A stretch of 64,000 nt of DNA, taken from assembly GCF_037975245.1 (NCBI RefSeq), contig NC_092580.1, forward strand, positions 27,185,501 through 27,249,500, in the 5' to 3' direction. Origin of the DNA: Apostichopus japonicus. Lineage: Eukaryota > Echinodermata > Holothuroidea > Aspidochirotida > Stichopodidae. Below are positions 30,870 to 44,300 of the stretch, in pieces (within the stretch, counting starts at the first letter, position 1; each line of letters begins with the position of its first letter). The notes beneath the pieces are model-generated. The model made no database searches. It was not told the DNA's origin and was given only the letters and a program-made list of their open reading frames with translations. A program made the translations under genes and the position numbers.

Positions 30870-31230
30870 GAGTGACGTCTTCGACCTGACCTATGCGGGG
30901 CGCCGTTCGGTCATTTGCTAAACTTGACGAGTCGGAGATTCCACGGAATCCTTAGTCGCCCCCTGTGTAGGCATCCGTTGAAAACCCGCTTGTGACATAC
31001 GGCTCCGTGAATTCTGTTAGCTGTGTTTTGTCTACTGACGAAGCAGTGCGGCTCATTGGAGAGTAGGTGCTTTTTGTGCTCAATTGTGTTCTCGGTTTCA
31101 TTTTGTCCCGGCCACTCTCATTCGGATCAGCCGCTCCGACTGTAGCATTGAGGAATATACCTCCGTGGGACGGATTAAAGCGACCTTTCTTTAGGATCCT
31201 AACGGATTTCTACATTTTTCTTTGTGAGTA
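30870..31230 (+). promoter_or_regulatory. CpG-richer island, possible promoter or noncoding first exon
   Basis: This segment is visibly richer in CpG and less AT-rich than the surrounding tens of kilobases, with roughly 25-30 CpG dinucleotides counted by eye in about 330 bases. Possible splice-donor phrases occur at 31,063 (GTAGGT) and 31,224 (GTGAGT). It lies about 14 kb upstream of the filamin start codon on the same strand. A distant noncoding first exon fits known filamin gene organisation in other animals, but nothing here proves transcription. It could equally belong to an unrelated noncoding transcript or be chance composition. Confidence 0.2.
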
Positions 31231-34200
31231 TAATACTCTAGAACACGATACAACTATTTCTATAATTTTGGTTTATATTTTATCTTTATTTAAAATCTTA
31301 CATCTTGATTCCTATGCATGATATATCGTAGCAATTGTTTGAACCTACAATCTGTATTTATCATTTTGGAATTATTTCTTTCTTCTTCGTTTGAGCGGGG
31401 CACGTCTTTTTATCCGTAGACACATTCCAGCATCGTTGGCATACCGTACATACCACATATCTATACCACCACGTACTATTCAGCCATATTTAACCATGTG
31501 CGTCAAGTACGTATATGTATTGCTATACGAAACCGCATATATATTAACGCTGTGTTATGGAACATTGTCACCTTAGTCTACTATAACATATCCATGGCTC
31601 ACTATATATATTTATGTGAAGGGTACCCATAACTTAAGCATTAATGTTACTCTTTTTTTTTTTACCTGTTCGCCCAGCAGGACGATGGATCGATTTAAAC
31701 TTTTTTTTTTTTTTTGGCATTCCAAATGTGATCCGCCCACGTGCGAACAACTTTCACACATGTAGTCACCAGTATAGGTGCCATATAATATCTTTTAATA
31801 AATATAAATCTACACATTTATAGTAGTGATTAAAACGTTATCATTATAACGAGTATGAATATCAGTTTTGGATCAATTGCGAGGATACTTATGCATGACG
31901 TTACGTGTCCCCCCGCCTCCCCACCCTCTTTTCTTCGGCGTTGGTATGTTCTATTCGTGCCTAAAGTTCCAAAGTTGAATCTGTGCATGATGTAAACAAA
32001 CATCGAAGGGCGTGTCCAAGTTTTAGATTTAAGGAAAAAGGACATCGGTTTAGCGGAGGGGGTAAAGGGGTACAAGTACACAGTTTATATTGTGTGAGTT
32101 TCTTTAATTTCCATTACCTGCAAAAATATTGGTGGGGCGGGAAGTGGGGGGGGGGGGATATTACTCCTTCTGATAAGTTATGTGAGGACTAAGAGTATGA
32201 AACTTTGGCATTGAAGGCATTGAAGACTCGCCCGAAACTTTCCGTTGCTTAAAAGTGAAATTTTTCTCTTGTCGCTACAAAATGCAGACAGTAATGAAAT
32301 GTGATACCTTGTTATCTTTAGCTGGACCTGAGATGTCCATCGCTGTATCGTTGGTACACTGTGCTGTGGGTATTGACCGCAGCTGTATGTACTGACTGTA
32401 CACTAGTGTCTAATTACCGACGGTAGCAAGCTGTGTGTGTATTTTCTGGGATCGATGGTGGTGTCTAACACTTCTGTTACACCTCATTCGAAACTAGGTC
32501 AGATTACCGGCATTAGACGTTTCTTTGTGCGCGAGTCTTCACACCCTTTAACGTAATATAATCTTCGACGATAAGTTTCGTGCTACATCATGATGAATTT
32601 GTAGCTGTATTTGAACCGACACTCTAAATTTCACCAAATGAAACGATCCCTTGGACACCTCAATACTAATACATTATGGTGCCATGAGTATGGCATGTTA
32701 TGCGTCATGTAACGTCATGTACCTTTGTAATGTACTCCTCCGTTATAATTGTGTTACGAAATCATGCACGTGTATCATTTGAGGAAAGAGTTCTCGCGTC
32801 TCAGCATATCGTTGTCCGTGATAGCAAAGTTGTTGGTTAATAGCGCCACCTATTCAGACGTCGCCTCTTGCGCAATTGTTTCCATGCCCATTATTCCATC
32901 TTACCGCAGATTGACACCTTAAATGTCATCATCTGGCATTTTGGGAGTTTTAGGTCTGCCTTTCTTGTCGAGGCAGAAGCAAGGGTATACAAATCTCCAG
33001 AAGAAACCCTCGGCATGCAGTACACACCCTTTGAAACAAATGGCATAGCCATCCAGATTCCTTACATGTGGTAATTAGTCACGTGCTGAGACGCCCTTTA
33101 TATAGATGACTGACCGTGACTGGGAACTTCATCATTATTTCTTTTGCGTTACGATTTGCGATAGCACCTGGCAATTCATTTAGTGTTGTTTAGTGTATTT
33201 TGTGGGGGGGGGGCGGGTGGAGTGAGGTGAGGTGATGGGTGAGGCATAAACTGAGACTATTGTTGATGGCGTGAATATAGGCGCCTAGCAAGTCGGCATT
33301 CTTGAATGAATACTTAATCGAAGGAGACCCTCAGTCATTTGTAATATTCTTATCCGTACCCCTCCCTAACCGTTTAGCTCCCCCTCCCCCTCCCCTTCTC
33401 TTTCTCTCCCACTTCCCTCCAACGCCGTCCTTAGTGTTCCAGTTGTCCCAGGTCAGCTGCACTTTACCGTTCCTTATTCCGGTAGTCATGTTATTCAATA
33501 TTCGTACTCCTACTACGCCTATAGAAAGGTTTAGCACAGTTCTAGTTAAGTTCCCGGTCATCGATTTCATAACCTCATCATCTTGATGTCATATTCGATT
33601 ATCATTGACTCAAAGTATCTCTGATTTAGATTGAAAATTTGTAAGTGGTGATATGTCTGACGACACAATAGATCCCGAGTGGGAGGTATAAACGCAAAAT
33701 TAATAACTCGTGATGTGGTAACTTTAGAAACCATTTCTTTTCTTTTTCCATCTCATTAGTGAACAATTAAAAGACTCAACTTTAGCTAGAATTTATTTTA
33801 GTCTTTCAAGTTTCAGAGATGCGATAACATGAGATACATTTAACAATCACTGGTTCACCTATACCGTTTTTTCCCCTCCCCACCCCTCCCTCCCCAAACA
33901 CCGACCTTTCCACCCTACAGGATGCATTCGATAGGAATCCTAGAATCGTGTCACAGTGGTATTCGATCAATTATAGTGAAATACGATTGCAACGAATCTG
34001 CGCCCACGTGACGTAGAGTTGTTACGTTGGTAGCGGTTCGACATCCAGTGACAGCAAGTATCTTGCCAATGTGTTCTTGTAAGAATTTAAGAGTCAATAT
34101 CCCACAGGAGATAGATCAGTGCTATTCATAACGCAGGCTAGTCATCATAAAGAACATTAAACTCCCCTAGACAATAATACAAAGGTTGACATTTCACGTC

Positions 34201-34609
34201 ATGTCACGATGACAAGCTTGTTTGCAGCAGTGACTGATATCATTGGCGTGTGCAAAGGATGGGGAAGATGGTACCGCCTCCATTGTCTGGGATGAGGGTG
34301 TGGCGGGGAACGTTCAATTGAGGGTATTATTTTTACATTTAATCGGGGAAGAATTAGACCACTTCTCCAGACCTAGAACGACATCAGGCGCGGATCCAGG
34401 GGTTCGGGTGGTACAAACCCCCCCCCCCCCCAACCATCTTTTGAACCTCATACAAAAAATCAAAAGTACTTATTAGCACAACTTCACGTTTAGATTAAAT
34501 TTATTGCCCTGATTTATAGTCAACATATGCCTCAGAATGCACGATTTGACATCTGAACTTTCCCTCTTTGCGGGAACCTCTTTTTTAAAACTTTTTATGG
34601 TGAATTCAG
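31231..34609. other. Gene-free stretch
   Basis: No recognised coding sequence. Poly-T tracts lie near 31,650 and 31,700, poly-G runs near 32,150 and 33,206, and a poly-C run near 34,420. The phrase GGCGCGGATCCAGGGG at about 34,389, followed by the C run, resembles transposon-end debris seen widely in invertebrate genomes, but no partner terminus was found. Confidence 0.5.
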
Positions 34610-34800
34610 CAGAGCCGCATATCTCTATATACGGCTCTGGAACTGCGCCCTCTATTACCCGTAATTTGTTAATAGCCATACTCAGAGCCGTTAGATTTTT
34701 ACCAGCTCTGACCAAACTCACATCCCACGGCGCTGACCAAACACAGAGCTGTATATCTCTAACTACGGATCTGACCATTCTCGCGTCATTGCGCCCTCTA
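34610..34800. repeat. Cluster of AGAGCCG hairpins
   Basis: Three inverted repeats, at 34,610-34,639, 34,683-34,710 and 34,743-34,773, are built from CAGAGCCG-type and CGGCTCTG-type arms around AT-rich loops containing ATATCTCT. GCGCCCTCTATT follows the first and third hairpins (34,645 and 34,791), so the block looks like two degenerate copies of a unit of about 140 bases. It shares the hairpin arms with 18,429-18,520. Confidence 0.65.
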
Positions 34801-34933
34801 TTCAAGTTCGGTTCTAAATTAGTTTACTCACAAACTGTTAATCTAATTCGTAAAACATGAAAAGACCTACCGATATTTCTGCCCCTGTGCTTTGATCCTT
34901 AGACAAGCAGTGCCTCTGTGAGTATTCAAACTG

Positions 34934-35015
34934 GTAGAGGAGGGAGGGTGGGAGTGGGAAAGAGGAGGGAGGGGTGGGAGTGGGGTAGAGGAGGGAGGGG
35001 TGGGAGTGGGGAAGA
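34934..35015. repeat. Purine-rich minisatellite, three copies
   Basis: Three tandem units of about 26 bases consist of AGAGGAGGGAGGGG followed by TGGGAGTGGGG. The G-tracts are dense enough for G-quadruplex formation on the + strand. No gene overlaps it. Confidence 0.85.
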
Positions 35016-36114
35016 AAAGGGGACTGTTTTCATCTTGAACACATAACGAGACATAAATGGGATCGTAAACCTCTAAGTAGGTTTTCGCTCCGAGGGTCTT
35101 TGGATCCGATGTCGCTGCGTCCTAACTGGGTTAACAAATTTGTAGTCCTGTATGGTTTTACTATCCTGTATCATATTATTTTAGCCGTAATGTCAGTTTT
35201 GGAGTTATCGGTATTTGTAGCAATGGGAGTGGGGGGGGGGGAGGGTGTGACCTTCCGACAATGAGACATGAGCTCCCTGATTTCAGTTAGGCTATATATA
35301 GCCTCTGACGAAAGAGGATTTTTACAACTCTGTGTCACCTTCTACAAGAAGATGGCTGTAGATGAGCAGGGCAAAACTGTCTGCACAACACTTCAAACTG
35401 CAGCATATCCTATACATTCACATCCTGTATGTCAACGGCAGTCATAATAAATTATTGTTTCCTTTGGTGACACTAATGAACACTTTTAGCTCGGTAAAAC
35501 ACTGTTGGGTTCCATATATGCCTTTGACAAGATGGATACAAACCTCGCATGATTTACTATTAGTCTGGATTGGGGAAGCCAAAGTACCACAGATATTGGA
35601 CTTTCTAGACTGTATATCCTAGAAAACATTCTGTGTGACGTGGGTATACCGAACCACATAAAGTGTACGTCAGAAAGGAATTGTGCTCCGGAAACATCTT
35701 TTTAAATGCAAGACTAAAAATATTATTCCCGGGAACAGCAGTTTACCACAACACACGCACAAAGCCAACCAGCTGACACGTTATAAGGAAGTCGTAGACT
35801 TTACATTGCCGAACCTCAAAGTTCATCGGTATTTGCCCAAAACTTTAACGTACTATAAAACTGCTGGAAGAAACCTTTAGTCATTCCCTTATATCAATCC
35901 CTTCTATCTCCCTATCAACCTCTTCTGTCAAAAGTTTATGTAAAGATATCGAAGAGGAGACGCATATCGACCTTGAGAAAGACAAGTTTACATGCACTCG
36001 TGAGATTGGGTGGATGTTGGGTTTATACCGACAAACGGTATCGAACCTCGTACATAGACTATAGTAAGACGACCAGTTTGGTGTTATACATGAGTCACAT
36101 TTATGGTTACTGGC
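35016..36114. other. Gene-free stretch
   Basis: Frames up to 86 codons, none recognised. A poly-G run lies near 35,230. No RNA gene or bounded repeat was seen. Confidence 0.5.
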
Positions 36115-36194
36115 CACGAGACCGAAGGTCTTCGAGACCGAAGGTCCGCGAGACCGAAAATAATACTAGGCCCCGCGAGACCGAAACTATTACT
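36115..36194. repeat. Short array of CGAGACCGAA units
   Basis: CGAGACCGAA occurs four times in 80 bases, at about 36,116, 36,133, 36,149 and 36,175. The first two are separated by GGTCTT, which makes near-palindromes with the units. The unusual GC content relative to the flanks and the exact repetition suggest a fragment of a mobile or satellite repeat. Confidence 0.7.
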
Positions 36195-38828
36195 GGGGGA
36201 ATTCCCCCACATTTATGGCTCTTACTGTTGACAAAACGTGCATTGCTATATCCATTGCTGTACTCACTCATTATTCCAACGCTCGTAATGTTGAGAATTA
36301 TGTTTAATTTCATAAACAGTTTGTGTGACATGTGACAGGTATATATGCAATACCACATCAGAGTCAATGTGAGCAAGGATTTATCCTTGCGACAACCACG
36401 CATGGTCGTCAGTTTAAACACACTCAGTGTGGGATTAGGCATATACAAATAGAAAGGACATTTCGAATCGAGTTTTGGTAGCATCCTGTGATACCTCCTA
36501 ACAATAATACTTACTCAACCTAAAACAAAGGTTATCGGATGACTATGGAGAGTATTTGTGTTAGGTAGTCTGTTCCGGTAACATTCAATTCTTTGAATGT
36601 AACAAGGGTGGATATGGCCTATACTCCTTTTTATAAATATGATATATTTATACTGGTTTCAATAAGTGAATGAATACCGGCTCGGAACTGGTGCGATTCT
36701 GGGCCGAATCATGGCGCAGATTCCCTCTTCTTCGCAAAAGGTTTCGTCCGAGACGTCAAACACACTGCCTGTTTTAGGCCAATCCGCCGTCGGTTTTGCT
36801 TACTGAGCTCATTGCAATTTATACCCCAACACAGTCTGTCTCTGGTCATACCCAAATGCAACATTTGAAATGAACCAAACTGAAAAAGAAGAAGCATGAG
36901 AAGAAGAAGTATAAGAAGGAATTGGTGGAGATACATTGATGATGATAATTATGTCCATTTCGAAGTTTGTGTTCCTTGTAATGGGGCCTATTTGGTAGAA
37001 CAGACTTTACGGTATACAGATATTCAAGTTGTTATGATTATTTAGACCATGGTATACTCCTAGCTCCGTCGCTGTTTGTCACTCATGGAGACTTTCGATT
37101 TTTGTTTTAATAAAAAAAAATACATCCAAGAACATCGTAATCCCTTTAATGAAGTATAGATAAGATTTTGTATGATCAATTTGAACGCATTCGAGAGACA
37201 CAGCACCGGGGAACATTTTTGGAAAAAACGGTTGATAGTCTATCAAATGTCGGTGTAAATTTCGTCTAATCGCATCTACCGTTGGTTAGGATCTTCCTGT
37301 TGGTGAGATCTGTTTGTATTTTTGAACGGTTTATGTTTCGGTTAGTCGGTGATAAGCCGTAGCGGACTTCCAGGTAAGGAAGTTATAGTATGGGTTTACG
37401 TAGTACTATGACTTCCTTCCGAACGACTCATGTGAGAAGGTTATTGGAATTACTTCTTTGTAAAAACAAAGAACATCGCCCATCCTACGCCTATAAACAA
37501 ATTGAACCTTCTATCATATCAGTGGTAATGTGAATCGCTTAATATTTTTTTTTAAATGCTTGTTGAACGAAGTTTCGATCATTAGATATCTACATGTGGA
37601 CAAAAATTACTCTTGTTAACTTATTCGGGTCTTAGAATGATGATTTTGTTGTCAGGTTAAATTCAAAAGAAGTATCAACAACGCCACTAGGGATATGAAT
37701 ACTTCCAATAGGGGAAATATATAGCAATTGATAGTTCAATTTTCATTTCATAAAGCAATAAGTAAATCATCATTCGGAAATCGTAATGTGGCACGGTAGC
37801 CTATTGCCGATACTTTCCATCAAGATAAATAGACAACACATGTACTCTGTAGGGTTTTGAATAAGCTTTGAATGATGCACAATAATTGGTATCTGTCTGC
37901 TATTGGTTAGTATATACTATAGGGATGATACATGTATGTGTCGTTCGTAAAATGAGATTTGTAGAAAGTACTTCGCCACACAATGCACCACAGTAACAAC
38001 GCTAAAGGTCATGAACTATAAGCATAGGATAAGTTGTTGTGAACATTGAACAACAGCAGCGTGTCACTCTGTCTGGTTGGATTATCTTTCAGTCCTATGC
38101 AAGTTCTTCACCACATTTGATCGACGCGTGCAGTGAAACTTGAGCTTGCAAGTTCATGCACATCTAGGTATATCCAAACTCTGTGGTCGGCGGCTTCAGT
38201 ATCTGTTTTCATGGAAGGGAAATGCTCGGAAATCAGGGAGCTTCATGTCGAATGGTAACCGGCTTCTTGCTTGGAATACCCTCCGTGCAAAGCCCATTCG
38301 GTTGCTCCAAACCTCTGGTCATTAATGACATCCCTCCATTATTGGGTTTGATTACCTTCCATGCAGTGTGATAATTTCATATATGCCTCTGTTCAGCAAA
38401 CTTGAGCTACACACGCTCTTACTCAAAGGTCATCCAAAAGGACGCATCGCAGACAGTTCTTCTAACTGTCCACATACCCATCTACAATCTATCCATCCAT
38501 TTCCGGGATCAAGGTCATGACACTCGGCCAGTACTCATTTTGAAAGATATATATTGTTATATAGACATATTATGTAACTTTCAATGTATTTCAAAACAGG
38601 AACTGATAAACGGAAAGCTGACGTAAATATGAGACAGTATATACTTCCGACCACCGCTGCTTCGGTGGTTTGTTGTGTACGTGAATGACTCTTCTTACTG
38701 AGTACAGTATACTCGGACGTGCCTTTATCTTTTAAGGATGCTGTAGTTCAATAAAGCACATAAAAGTATGTGAAAGGTTACTTGTCATACATGAACCCAT
38801 ACCGCCAAAATCCCCGACTCCCACGAGA
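36195..38828. other. Gene-free stretch
   Basis: No recognised coding sequence. A GACCACCG...CGGTGGT hairpin lies at about 38,649-38,669. Frames are under 76 codons except the repeat-overlapping minus-strand frame at 36,107-36,484. Confidence 0.5.
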
Positions 38829-38978
38829 ACTTTCATGCCGTCTTGCTCATAAACTCGCACACTTATACACTTCCGTACAATGAGCACTTTCATTCCGTCT
38901 TGCTCATAAACTCCGTACAATGAGCACTTTCATGCCGTCTTGCTCATAAACTTCGCACACTTATACACTTCCGTATAT
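38829..38978. repeat. Three-copy tandem repeat, middle copy shortened
   Basis: ACTTTCATGCCGTCTTGCTC begins three successive units, at about 38,829, 38,885 and 38,925. The first and third continue with a CGCACACTTATACACTTCCG phrase. The middle unit has lost about 16 bases of that phrase, shortening it from about 56 to about 40. Confidence 0.85.
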
Positions 38979-41010
38979 ACAATAATTAAAGAAAGCTCAG
39001 TTCAACTTGTAAAAACATAATTCGGAGTGGTTGGGGTCCAAATGTCTGTTTTGTGTCTACTTGACAAGTTTCATCTCATCCTATACTCATCGCGTTCAAG
39101 GCTATACTATACGCTCAATGTCAGTCTCTTATCTATATATGACACATCGACACCCCGACGGATTAACTTTTCCAACGAATCGCAACTTCTTTCTAACACA
39201 TGGGTTAATAAAAGGGTCATGGGTGGAACATGGTACCTCATTGACAATTGTGCCCAATGTGGTCACTTGATGTTGGAGATTCGGCATACGTCTACTTCCC
39301 CGTAAACTTCCCACCCACCCCGTTGCCTTCTCAATGTCGATCGTTTTTCGCAATTAAAGGTGCCTCTGGGTTGAGATTGGTCCATTCTAAAGATCAATTT
39401 TCCCGACTCATATACTTTGGGGACAATATTCTTTTCACCTCCACATCATTAGTTGGGCCCAGAACGGCATTTTTCGTCTTTGTATACTCGGCGATATTGT
39501 TTTCTTAGACTAGTATAACTGGTTATAATCGGTATCTCCAATATATCCAATTAGGGTTCACGTCAATCTGCATGTCCAATGGTTATGATATATAAGGAAT
39601 TAAAGTATATTTTTCACAAGGAGCAACTGCCGGTCCTTCGTATTTGCTCCAATCAAGTCTGGCGGTGTTTCTGGGCCTCGTTTGTGCACCGTGGATCATT
39701 CACCCTTACAGCACGTCTTCCTGCAAGCAGTCTCAATGCTATTCACCAAATTTACAGCATCCATATTGCACAAATAAAAGGACTACGTCATCCGTCGAAT
39801 AGTTATATAAGCTACCTAAAAACTCATAGTTCTCTCAGTGACATGAAAGATGATGGCCGTACAGCTGTCATATAATCAACTTGTAATTTGTAATTTTGTG
39901 AGAATAACGACTCGCCTGGTGAGATACCTGGCCGCCAGCCACCTCATTCTCCCCCACTTGCATTTATCAAACACTCTAATCATGCATATGTTGTAATTGA
40001 TTCATAATTTACAATTGACAATGGATGAGGGCAATCGCTTCAAAGTACATTTCAGCTCCCCGATTCCATACACGGTTATTATCAGGTGTACTCTGTAATG
40101 GACATATCATCCTTATGCAAATTGAAATAGTTTTGCCATGATTGAGGAAGCTAAGAGCGCCCCTTTTACTCCGGCGGATGCTCCTCACAATTCAGGTCCT
40201 TTGTTATAAGTTTCATTCATCGGGGTCATGTATCAGGACAATTGGTTTTTCTTGCCAAGGCTCCACTCCATACATTTACACGCACATGCATCCGCCCAAA
40301 AGTGACGTTCTTTTCCGGAGTTTCGTCCATTAGGGCCAATTTCACAGTACACTCCGCACTTCATACGCGTCCCATGTAGCTCCCCCCCCCCCTCCCCCCC
40401 CCCCAAGGAAAGTAAAACGGTCACACATACGATTGCATGCATGGCGGCTTTAGGTAGATACGCTTTGCTAGCCTAAATGCAGAATATCAAGCGTACCTAT
40501 GACAGTCTTACCCTGTTAGGATGGTACATATAGTATTCCCATATAGAGTTCAACACAACACAATCGGTGTGATATTTAAAACGCGGAGAACTACAATTAA
40601 TGCAATATTGATTCATAGAGGGTTATTGACTTTTGTCCTAATGTAATTGGGGTAAACATTCATAGCAAATACAGGATGTTCATAATACTGAGTTGTTCGA
40701 TATTGTGGGTTTGCTTTCTCGGTATATGAAACATGAATATTTACATGAGTCAAAATCAAAGACAATCAAAATATGACAATCCGACGATCCAGAAAACAAG
40801 AAAGAAACCGCATTGGAAGTGATATACCGATAAGAGACGGGGTAACTTTTTTTCCGAACTTGTAATTCGCTTTTCCCAAACTTTCTTCCATTATTTTGGT
40901 TAACGTTGTTATATATTCGCTATGTTACAGTGCCACAACCATCTGGAAAGGGTAAGAGGGGTATAATAAACGCTTTTGTTACAACCCCCTCCCCCACCAC
41001 CAAGATGGTG
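38979..41010. other. Gene-free stretch
   Basis: Frames up to 98 codons (39,579-39,875), with no recognised similarity. A double C run lies at 40,382-40,404. No RNA gene was seen. Confidence 0.5.
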
Positions 41011-41398
41011 ATGAGGACGCTGTGGTCAAGTGGTTAAGGCAGTGGATTTTGTGATCTAAGGATTACAGGTTCGAGCCATGGCCAGATCATTGCGTTGTGT
41101 CCTTGGGCAAGGCGCTTTATCTCCATTGCCTCTCTTCACCCAGGTGTATAAATGGGGACCTGCGAGGTAACTTGTAAATATAGTTGCGTGCGCCGGTTTG
41201 TGACTGCACCCTATGGGAAGTCCCCCGGGGGACACGTGCATGGGTTGGTGCACCGTGGTGCCCCAGGAGAGATTGATTGAATTGTGCACACTTTGGTGTG
41301 TGGGTGTGTCAAGTTACCAATGACCAGGGTTGTAAGGTCGTGTCAGAGGGCCTTGGCCCTGAACAAGACTGTGAACCTAAATAAATAAATAAATAAAA
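41011..41398 (+). mobile_element. tRNA-derived SINE with (AAAT)n tail
   Basis: The first ~75 bases look like a tRNA head, with an A-box-like phrase (TGTGGTCAAGTGGTTAAGGC) at 41,021-41,040 and a B-box (GGTTCGAGCC) at 41,069. The body includes a conserved-looking segment, TGTCCTTGGGCAAGGCGCTT, known from SINEs of several invertebrate deuterostomes. The 3' end is a short tail of AAAT repeats at about 41,379-41,398. I could not find a clear target duplication. The element is non-coding, and an overlapping minus-strand frame of 77 codons is not a gene. Confidence 0.85.
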
Positions 41399-44300
41399 GT
41401 TATTACAGAAATAGTGAGTTTGACTAACAAAAGTGTGCGTGGGTAGGGGTTTCAGCGTATTCCCAAACATACAGAATGTGCGTGGAAGGAGGGTGAAGAT
41501 TTGTGAATGTTAGAAGGGGGCAAAGATGTTCTTCATGTTCTACAGGACATTCCGCAATTATAACTCTACTTCAAGTCTCTCACCCCGCCATCACCTAAGA
41601 TGAAAAGCTCTTAGCTGTTATAGCGCACGGGTAACATAAGGCACTGTGTCATCACACACACTGTCGGAGATGTACAGTATCGAGTGCCTTATACGCAGCT
41701 GCATATATTTTCTGTGTGCCTCGATTCCTCTGTGGTAAACACTTGTCACAGAATTTCAGAAATTTCCCACACTGACCAAATATATCACGAATGCATGGCT
41801 AATGTTTACTTTTTCCATTAGGTACTATTTAAATGTTTATTCCTCCAGGGTTTCAATTACTTGCTTGTGTCTTTAATTATCGCTCAGTTCGAGGTTTCCA
41901 TGTACCTATCAAAGGTAATTAATTACGCCTAGCGTTGCAGTTCTTATACATAGTTCCAACGATAACACACTACACACGAGAATCTTACAAGGAGACCTCT
42001 ATCTACACGCCGTTATATGTCTAGGTAGTTCAAACTTGCGATAATACCAGTCTTCGATGGTGCGGGGCAGGGGTGGGGGGGGGGTAGTTGTGCTGAGGAG
42101 TCAACTCGACGTGGGTCCCGGATGAAGCTGAAGCCGGGAAATCGACGTATGGATAAAGTATAGGAAGAGAAATAAGAGGATGGCCACTTGAACAGAAGAC
42201 AACTTCTTACACATCAACACTGCGATATGTCACGGTATGGCTCTTATAGGATTCGGTAAATAGATACCAGACGAGCCGTCTGCTGAGCAATTGAGGCACT
42301 TTCCCATCAACGATCAGTCATCGATTCGCATTCAAGAGGAATCTAAATGTAAACGAATTGATAGATGCGGTTTCAGCCAAAAGGCGGTTGTCTCAATATG
42401 TGAGACAATGTATGTTAACAGATATCGCAAACCATAGACATGGTTACATTAAGACGATAGCGATAAATCACATGTGCGTATGTTCCCACACCCGGCAAAA
42501 TTCAGATCCTTCAACCCGCTTCCCCTCTAAAATCCACGTACTCGCCCCGCTGGAAGGGAGGGTGGGGGGGGGGGGAGGAGGTGGTGAATTGTGAATATTC
42601 TGTGGAGTTATTTATACCTTTGTATATTTCATGTGTTGTATATGACAAATTTATATGTGTTGTTTGGCAAACCCAATTACTCACGTCCCTGATCAGTCTG
42701 TGATTGTGTACAATGTTATTATGGTCTTACTGTTGACTAATTCGGTGAAGTCACTCACGCCCAAGCTTAGTGAATGACATAAAACTGATCTTTCTCTAAC
42801 TTGAAGGCCCCTTAACACAGAGGTAATTAAATCCATTTTCATTTCATTATTTAAAACTACACTGTTTGATATTTGTTTTTTGTTTTTGCTTCAGCTTTTG
42901 AACGCAGTCATCCGTTTGGTATGAAAAGTCAACGTCACAATAAAGAATATTTTCACATTTTCTCTGAATATTACACACACACACTCACACACCATAATTT
43001 GTAGGCTATACCATTTACCCATTCAATAGTAAACACCGGCGGAAGCTGACAATGTACACGCATGAGTAGTGGAATATTAAACAAAAGAAATTAGACCAGT
43101 TACCATAGGAACAGAAAACAAAGTAATGTCAACACGGACGCTCAATGGTGATTCACTGTGGGTTAACTAACCTGTATAATGAAGGCATCCGTAGCTGCAT
43201 ATATATTTGTAGCATTTTAAACCCACTGCATTAAGTCCAGTATGTTACCTATAACAGGTAATATACAGGGCGGGTGGTACGTGATTTTAACTCGACCACA
43301 GAAATATGCTAATGGCAGTTTTGCTCTAGAAGACTTCCTGTAATCAAGGAGGTTAGAATGAGAGGTTTGAAAGGAGAGAGGGTACTTTTGTTTGGGGTTG
43401 GGTCTTTTTTGGGTGAGTGGGGACGTATTGATTCCACTTAACACCATATTCCGAACCCCTCCCCCTACCCCAACATTTATACCTGTGAATTTTTCCCCCT
43501 TATAATTCACATCTTAGAACTAAATATTTCACTTATTTATTATATATTGACGAGGCAACGTTCCAATATGTCAGCATGTATATGACTTAAAGATCTCTGC
43601 CAAGAATTTCAGATTCAAACCCCATTTCCGTAAAGCGCCCTCCATACCCCCATCACTCCTCCGCGCCTGCACCTTTCCTTTGATGGGTCAATATGATTCG
43701 TTTCCCCAAATATACCATGGAAGATTGTCTGTCAGAAACGTTACTATTGCTACTTTATGGATGGATTCTCACAGCTATATAGAATATATACTGCACTACG
43801 AGTTACTGGATATTGAATAATATCACAATACAGTGGGATACATATTTATATTGTTGACCGAAGGTTTATGGATTCGGAAATATCAATATAAGCCTATACG
43901 AGGTCAATACAAATACTTGATGGAGTTGTTGTTTTTGTTTAATAGAGACACCATTTCCGATGAGAACAGTGATTAAGAGGATTCCATAGGGTCGTGTACA
44001 ATAGACATAGTACACCTTTTAGGACAAATATACAACCATTATTGTAACCGTCGTCAATATACGCGTCGAATAATTGCCTAAGAAAGATTAAAAATATATC
44101 CTCTTCACCCCTAGATTGATATTACCATGGTTACTGTTGTTTTTTCTTATCCAAGCTGCAGGCTAGGCTCGTGATAACAATAATGTTGTACTTGCATACT
44201 GCTGTTGAACGTGTCGATCCCCATGCATCATTCACATTTTTTTAGCAGTCTCTTTCAATATCTAATGGAAAATGTACTTTGTTCTATAGCTATAAAATTA

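Noticed and set aside
33302-33586. Proline-rich open frame
   Set aside because: Produced by a C-rich low-complexity tract. The opposite strand is equally open.
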